DNA from: a virus
Virus record (IMG/VR): IMGVR_UViG_3300042691_013285
Location: 1 to 30,983 of that record
Length of the DNA stretch: 30,983 nt
Reading direction: 5' to 3' (one strand)
Both the position numbers and the translations under genes were made by a program. Below, piece after piece: positions 27,603-30,983 of the stretch. Every line of letters begins with the position of its first letter. Positions within the stretch are counted from its first letter, which is position 1. The notes beneath the pieces were generated by a model. That model was given only the letters and a program-made list of their open reading frames with translations. It had not been told where the DNA came from and ran no database searches.

Positions 27603-28183
27603 CATTTAAAAGTGACATTGACATAGACTTTGGTAATCGTGATTTGATATTGGAACATATTAAACACATTTCTGCTGCTATGCGCAATGTAAATCCTATG
27701 AGAAAACATAATACTGGTGTATATGTTACAGAAATACCATATGATGCACTTAATGATATGGCAAACATAGATTATACAGAAGCAGAAGACCGCGGTTATG
27801 TAAAATTAGATTTCTTAAATGTGCATGTATATCAAGATATACAATCAGAACAAGAATTAATTAAATTGATGAAAGAACCTAATTGGAGTTTGTTAAACAA
27901 AAAAGAGTTTGTAGAGCAATTAGTACATTTGGGCAACCACTATAATAACTTACAAAAAATGCCTGAACCAGTTGATAGTATACCTAGACTTGCTATGTTC
28001 CTAGCTTGTATAAGACCAGCAAAAAAACACCTATTAGGTAAGCAGTGGGCTGAAGTTGCTAAAACAGTTTGGGACAAATCTGATGACGGGTATAGCTTTA
28101 AGAAAAGTCACAGTGTTGCATATGCTCATTTAGTAGTAGTACACATGAACTATCTTGAAAAATTAGGGCATACGCTGGACTAA
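27599..28183 (+). CDS. Miniature DNA polymerase III alpha (DnaE)-like protein
   Basis: A 194-residue protein in which the motifs of the bacterial C-family polymerase appear in the right order but with very short spacing. They are SDIDIDF (residues 5-11, the metal-binding PDIDxDF motif), HNTGV (37-41, from HxxGV), GYVKLDFLN (66-74, from GxxKFDFLGL, with Asp71), IRP (138-140) and GYSFKKSHSVAYA (164-176, from GYGFxKSHAxAYA). Full DnaE has about 1,100 residues; PHP, thumb, beta-binding and most finger parts are absent. The catalytic-type Asp residues are kept, yet polymerase activity is unlikely at this size. The frame is intact and coupled to the DEDDh exonuclease (ATGA), so it is not obviously a decaying fragment. 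Its last 21 bases overlap the convergent minus-strand gene. Role unknown. Confidence 0.82.
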   Translation: MTFKSDIDIDFGNRDLILEHIKHISAAMRNVNPMRKHNTGVYVTEIPYDALNDMANIDYTEAEDRGYVKLDFLNVHVYQDIQSEQELIKLMKEPNWSLLNKKEFVEQLVHLGNHYNNLQKMPEPVDSIPRLAMFLACIRPAKKHLLGKQWAEVAKTVWDKSDDGYSFKKSHSVAYAHLVVVHMNYLEKLGHTLD

Positions 28184-28540
28184 TGTAATACTCCTACGTT
28201 TAGTTTTTTTCTTATGTAAGTCGCTCATGCTGCATATAGGTCCATGTATAATCTCTAAACTTTTATTATTAAAAGTCCTTAAATAAATTTTAAATGGAGC
28301 CCATTCTTCTCTTAGGAACATATTGATAGGGATGAGTCTATTACTTTCCCACCACCATATTTCCCCTAGTTCAAGAAATCGTTCTCTCAGTTCATTTTGT
28401 ACAATGGACCCATAGTCATATATTGTTGTTACAATATCGTCTCGGTTTTGTATGATTCCTACATAGTCTTGACCTGAATAGGAACAGACAGTGATGAATG
28501 GATGATTTTCGGATAATTTTTTAAAAAATTCGTTGTGCAT
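28163..28540 (-). CDS. Conserved minus-strand protein of T4-like phages (125 aa)
   Basis: One of only two minus-strand genes seen. The protein starts MHNEFFKKLSENHPFITVC, then SYSGQDYVGIIQNRDDIVT, LGEIWWWESNRLIPINMF, EWAPFKIYLRTFNNKSLE and a basic end KKKTKRRSITLVQRM. This sequence resembles conserved hypothetical proteins of aquatic T4-like phages, which as I recall also lie on the opposite strand. No enzyme motif is evident; the strong basic C-terminus suggests nucleic-acid binding. A minus-strand late octamer at 28560-28567 and AGAAG just before ATG support late expression. It overlaps the end of the mini-DnaE gene by 21 bases, tail to tail. Confidence 0.85.
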   Translation of the reverse strand: MHNEFFKKLSENHPFITVCSYSGQDYVGIIQNRDDIVTTIYDYGSIVQNELRERFLELGEIWWWESNRLIPINMFLREEWAPFKIYLRTFNNKSLEIIHGPICSMSDLHKKKTKRRSITLVQRMP

Positions 28541-28559
28541 TTTCTTCTAATTCTCGGAA

Positions 28560-28567
28560 TATTTATC
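28560..28567 (-). promoter_or_regulatory. Late promoter octamer for the minus-strand gene
   Basis: Read on the minus strand it is GATAAATA, 19 bases before the ATG at 28540. It diverges from the plus-strand octamer at 28615-28622, so the intergenic stretch 28541-28640 is a bidirectional late promoter region. Confidence 0.55.
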
Positions 28568-28614
28568 GAATAATTTATCCAAAATATTTTATAAATGTAT
28601 AGCATATTTAGTTG

Positions 28615-28622
28615 AATAAATA
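28615..28622 (+). promoter_or_regulatory. Late promoter octamer (AATAAATA)
   Basis: AATAAATA is followed by AAGGA (28628-28632) and GTG 28641. A second near-match TATAAATG (28590-28597) lies 25 bases upstream and could be an additional weak start. Confidence 0.5.
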
Positions 28623-28640
28623 ATAAAAAGGACTAGAAAA

Positions 28641-29387
28641 GTGTACTCAACAAGCGTTTATAACTATACACCAAAGTATCAAGTCGTTCTATTTGAGGGT
28701 GATTCACCTAGGAGATATCAAATCGTGTATGCCAAAAATTTGACCCTTAACAAAGGGGTAGACAATAAAATTCAATTTCAATTCCTAAATCAGGAGCAAA
28801 AGTCTATTGATTTGACAGGAAAACAAATCACATTTAGATTCATTAATTCTGAAGGCACAAGCGTCGATATTCAAAAGACTGTGAATGTTACACTCCCCTT
28901 AAAAGGGTTAGCTAACTTAACAATTACTCAAGCTGAATTAATGGAAATTGATGCTCAAATAGGAAGCTTTAGTCTTGATATTGTTGATGGTAATTTAACT
29001 TTACCTATCTTTACAAACAGCGAAGCTGACGCAAGAGGCGTCTGTCAGATAATGGACGGAATATTACCAAAACATGTACCTAGCACACGTGTGACAATAC
29101 CAAGTCACGGAGAAGTTTCAAACTCAGGCACTACATATTACAGTAGTGTGTTAGGACTCAACGGTTCAAGTAAAATAACGATCCAAACTTCTTTAAGTAA
29201 TTATTCCGGTAATATTAACATTTTAGGTTCTACAACAGTTGATGCAGATTGGTACACAATTGAATCTTTGGGTAATTTTACTGCAAATACTAGTACGTTT
29301 GGTACTACGATAAATGGATTTCACCCATACATTCAATTGCAGTTTACTTCAACCGGCGGAACAGTAGCACACATTTTGGCTAGATAG
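28641..29387 (+). CDS. Virion structural protein with BppU-like N-terminal domain (248 aa)
   Basis: Starts at GTG 28641 with AAGGA upstream. The N-terminal half (AKNLTLNKGVDNKIQFQFLN, then DLTGKQITFRFINSEGTS and LKGLANLTITQAELMEID) is an all-beta domain like the N-terminal domain of BppU-type baseplate proteins, with the conserved D-L-T-G-x-x-I-x-F-x-F strand. The second half contains Ser/Thr/Gly-rich strands and a FHPYIQLQFTSTGGTVAHILAR end, as in many phage structural proteins. It would be part of the baseplate or tail fibre attachment. It has its own late octamer, and a replication gene follows. Confidence 0.7.
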   Translation: MYSTSVYNYTPKYQVVLFEGDSPRRYQIVYAKNLTLNKGVDNKIQFQFLNQEQKSIDLTGKQITFRFINSEGTSVDIQKTVNVTLPLKGLANLTITQAELMEIDAQIGSFSLDIVDGNLTLPIFTNSEADARGVCQIMDGILPKHVPSTRVTIPSHGEVSNSGTTYYSSVLGLNGSSKITIQTSLSNYSGNINILGSTTVDADWYTIESLGNFTANTSTFGTTINGFHPYIQLQFTSTGGTVAHILAR

Positions 29388-29399
29388 AATTCCAATCTA

Positions 29400-29429
29400 T
29401 TGTATTTTTACAAATTAATGTACTATAAT
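29400..29429 (+). promoter_or_regulatory. Sigma70-type promoter for the primase gene
   Basis: TTGTAT (29400-29405), an 18-base spacer, TATAAT (29424-29429). ATG 29436 begins six bases after the -10 box, so the mRNA should start at or next to the codon. The bases TACTATAATAATA also occur at the promoter of the VWA gene (2211-2223). Confidence 0.55.
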
Positions 29430-29435
29430 AATAGT

Positions 29436-30401
29436 ATGTTTGATATCCTCACAGTAATTCCAAATAAGAAAAAGCTAACCCATAGTGGCTGGTATAGTTT
29501 TAACGCGGTATGTTGCGATAAACGTGGACATAAACCTGATAAAAGACATAGGGGTGGTATAAAATTTGACGGAAGTAATTGGACATACAACTGCTTTAAT
29601 TGTTCGTTTAGCTGTCATTATGAACTAGGACGCAGTATAAGTAAGCGCACCCGTGATCTACTTAAATGGTGCGGTATCGACGAAACACAAATTCAACGAT
29701 GGAATATAGAAAGTTTACAAAACAAAGATTTACTAGATTTTACAAAAAAATTTAAAAAAGAAAAAGACCTTGTTTTTAAGCCTAAGAAATTACCAGAATC
29801 AGAAGCGTTGGATGAGGTAAACCCACTACATAAACAATACATTGATTATTTGACTACTAGAAAAATAAATTATTTTGAACACCAGTTTTTTGTAGCTCCC
29901 AATGATGAGGGAAGAAACGCAAACAGAATAATTATACCTTATTATTACAATGGTGAAATTGTAGGACACACAAGCCGCTTTTTAGACGATAGAATACCTA
30001 AATACATAAATGATCAACAACCAGGCTATGTATTTGGTTATGATAATCAAAAGAAAGATTGGCAAATTGCATTACTGATGGAAGGTATTTTCGATGCATT
30101 ATGTATTGATGGATTGGCTTTGACACATAATACAATTAATGATGATCAGGTAAGATTGATAAAACAACTTAACAAAGAAGTTATTTTTGTGCCTGACAGA
30201 GATAAAACAGGATTAGATACATGTGAAAGAGCGTTAGAAGTGGGATTCAAAGTTAGTCTACCAAATTGGGATACAGACGTAAAAGATGTAAATGATGCTG
30301 TAATAAAATATGGAAAGCTACCTACGTTATTAAGTATTATACAGAGTGCAACGACAAGTAAAATAAAAATAGAAATGATGAGGAAACGAATTGGTAACTG
30401 A
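29436..30401 (+). CDS. 61: DNA primase (gp61-like)
   Basis: A 321-residue primase from ATG 29436; the longer frame from TTG 29400 would begin inside the promoter. The N-terminal zinc-binding part has Cys26-Cys27 and His32, then Cys53-x2-Cys56-x3-Cys60 (NCFNCSFSC). A central linker and a TOPRIM domain follow, with the Glu-containing LLMEGIFDAL and the DxD-type motif PDRDKTG. It makes RNA primers for lagging-strand synthesis and works with the helicase gp41, encoded immediately after. Its stop overlaps the helicase reading frame by 11 bases. T4 gp61 is a similar size (342). Confidence 0.9.
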   Translation: MFDILTVIPNKKKLTHSGWYSFNAVCCDKRGHKPDKRHRGGIKFDGSNWTYNCFNCSFSCHYELGRSISKRTRDLLKWCGIDETQIQRWNIESLQNKDLLDFTKKFKKEKDLVFKPKKLPESEALDEVNPLHKQYIDYLTTRKINYFEHQFFVAPNDEGRNANRIIIPYYYNGEIVGHTSRFLDDRIPKYINDQQPGYVFGYDNQKKDWQIALLMEGIFDALCIDGLALTHNTINDDQVRLIKQLNKEVIFVPDRDKTGLDTCERALEVGFKVSLPNWDTDVKDVNDAVIKYGKLPTLLSIIQSATTSKIKIEMMRKRIGN

Positions 30402-30983
30402 TTATAACATAGATGTACAGAAACTTTTCTTGCGTATGATGATTACGAATGGAGAATTATACACTAGAGTTTCAAACATAATGAATGCTGAGAATTTCGA
30501 TAAATCATTGAGACCAGTTGCAAAATTTTTTCAATCGCATTCAGAAAAATATAATGTACTTCCAGAAGCGGAACAGGTATTAGCCACATGTGGGATAGAA
30601 ATTGAACCTATACCAGAATTATCACAAGGTCATTTTGAATGGTTTTTAGATGAATTTGAAAAATTTACACGTAGACAAGAATTAGAAAGAGCTATTTTAA
30701 AAGCAGCAGATTTATTAGAAAAAGGTAATTACGATCCTGTTGAAAAACTAGTCAAAGATGCAGTTCAAATCAGTATAACAAAGGATATGGGTACTGATTA
30801 CTTTGCTGATCCACGTGCTAGATTGATGGCACTAAAAAGTAATAATGGACAAATCAGCACAGGTTGGCCTACGGTTGACAGTAAACTATATGGTGGTTTT
30901 AACAGAGGTGAATTACAAATTTTTGCAGGTGGCTCAGGATCAGGTAAGAGTTTGTTTATGCAGAATCTTGCAGTCAACTGGAG
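30391..30983 (+). CDS. 41: Replicative DNA helicase gp41 (DnaB-like), 5' part
   Basis: The frame opens at TTG 30391 with AGGA (30381-30384) six bases before it, overlaps the end of gene 61, and runs off the right edge. The visible ~197 residues hold the helical N-terminal domain (DVQKLFLRMMITNGELYTR, an acidic helical middle) and the start of the RecA-like motor: TGWPTVDSKLYGGFNRGEL and Walker A GGSGSGKS (residues ~180-187), as in the T4 gp41 helicase. It unwinds the fork as a hexamer and forms the primosome with gp61. ATG codons at 30436/30439 exist but would cut into the N-terminal domain. Confidence 0.92.
   Translation, partial: MVTDYNIDVQKLFLRMMITNGELYTRVSNIMNAENFDKSLRPVAKFFQSHSEKYNVLPEAEQVLATCGIEIEPIPELSQGHFEWFLDEFEKFTRRQELERAILKAADLLEKGNYDPVEKLVKDAVQISITKDMGTDYFADPRARLMALKSNNGQISTGWPTVDSKLYGGFNRGELQIFAGGSGSGKSLFMQNLAVNW

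Noticed and set aside
27599-28183. Decayed fragment of a DnaE gene (pseudogene)
   Set aside because: The motifs keep their order at compressed spacing, the frame is open throughout, and the start is coupled by ATGA, so a functional small gene is more likely.
1-30983. tRNA genes, CRISPR arrays, insertion sequences, attachment sites
   Set aside because: Reading through by eye I found no cloverleaf-like T-arm sequences, no evenly spaced direct repeats and no transposase or integrase gene. A tRNA search program would be decisive for the first.

Overview
The window is a segment of an AT-rich, tightly packed genome of a tailed phage of the T4 superfamily (myovirus). The evidence is a set of T4-type genes in one window: large terminase gp17, gp32 single-strand binding protein, UvsX, UvsY, UvsW, primase gp61 and the start of the replicative helicase gp41. 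Thymidylate synthase, a spanin pair and T4-type late promoter octamers (NATAAATA) are also present. Several unassigned small proteins look like those of aquatic (cyanophage- or pelagiphage-like) T4-type phages. The host cannot be read from the sequence. No capsid, tail-tube or DNA polymerase genes, tRNA genes, insertion sequences or CRISPR arrays were seen.

Layout. 1-4280: small early genes, a MoxR-type AAA+ ATPase and a VWA/metallopeptidase-like partner, each with its own strong sigma70-type promoter and separated by an intrinsic terminator. 4281-7263: an ATGA-coupled operon with thymidylate synthase and a sugar-nucleotide epimerase, opened by a gene whose Shine-Dalgarno (SD) site lies in a long hairpin. 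7268-8418: lysis and nuclease block, with a two-gene spanin and a secreted thermonuclease-like protein on the minus strand. 8468-16717: late region with structural proteins, a methyltransferase, several small proteins with T4 internal-protein-like N-termini, a ubiquitin-like protein, gp17 and a large probable virion protein. 16737-19924: gp32 with a structured leader, then uvsX and uvsY. 19932-23943: a second AAA+ ATPase and UvsW with a coupled partner. 23956-28183: a dense run of overlapping small genes ending in a DEDDh 3'-5' exonuclease coupled to a miniature DnaE-like protein. 28163-30983: a minus-strand conserved gene, a BppU-like structural protein, primase gp61 and the 5' part of helicase gp41.

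How it works together. Replication and recombination genes (gp32, uvsX/Y/W, gp61, gp41, possible gp62) are interleaved with late virion genes, and the two classes carry different promoters. Early or middle genes have TTGACA-17-TATAAT promoters, five of which share an extended element TTGACA-R-T-W-AAT. Late genes have NATAAATA octamers. Seven plus-strand genes with no recognisable SD have their ATG 4-6 bases after the promoter element, about where transcription should begin, which suggests leaderless mRNAs.

The strongest novelty candidates are the roughly 194-residue mini-DnaE coupled to a DEDDh exonuclease (27036-28183), the leaderless-start pattern, the SD-sequestering hairpin at 4222-4276, the virion-region ubiquitin-like protein (11260-11697), and the family of putative capsid-targeted internal proteins (9241-11257).
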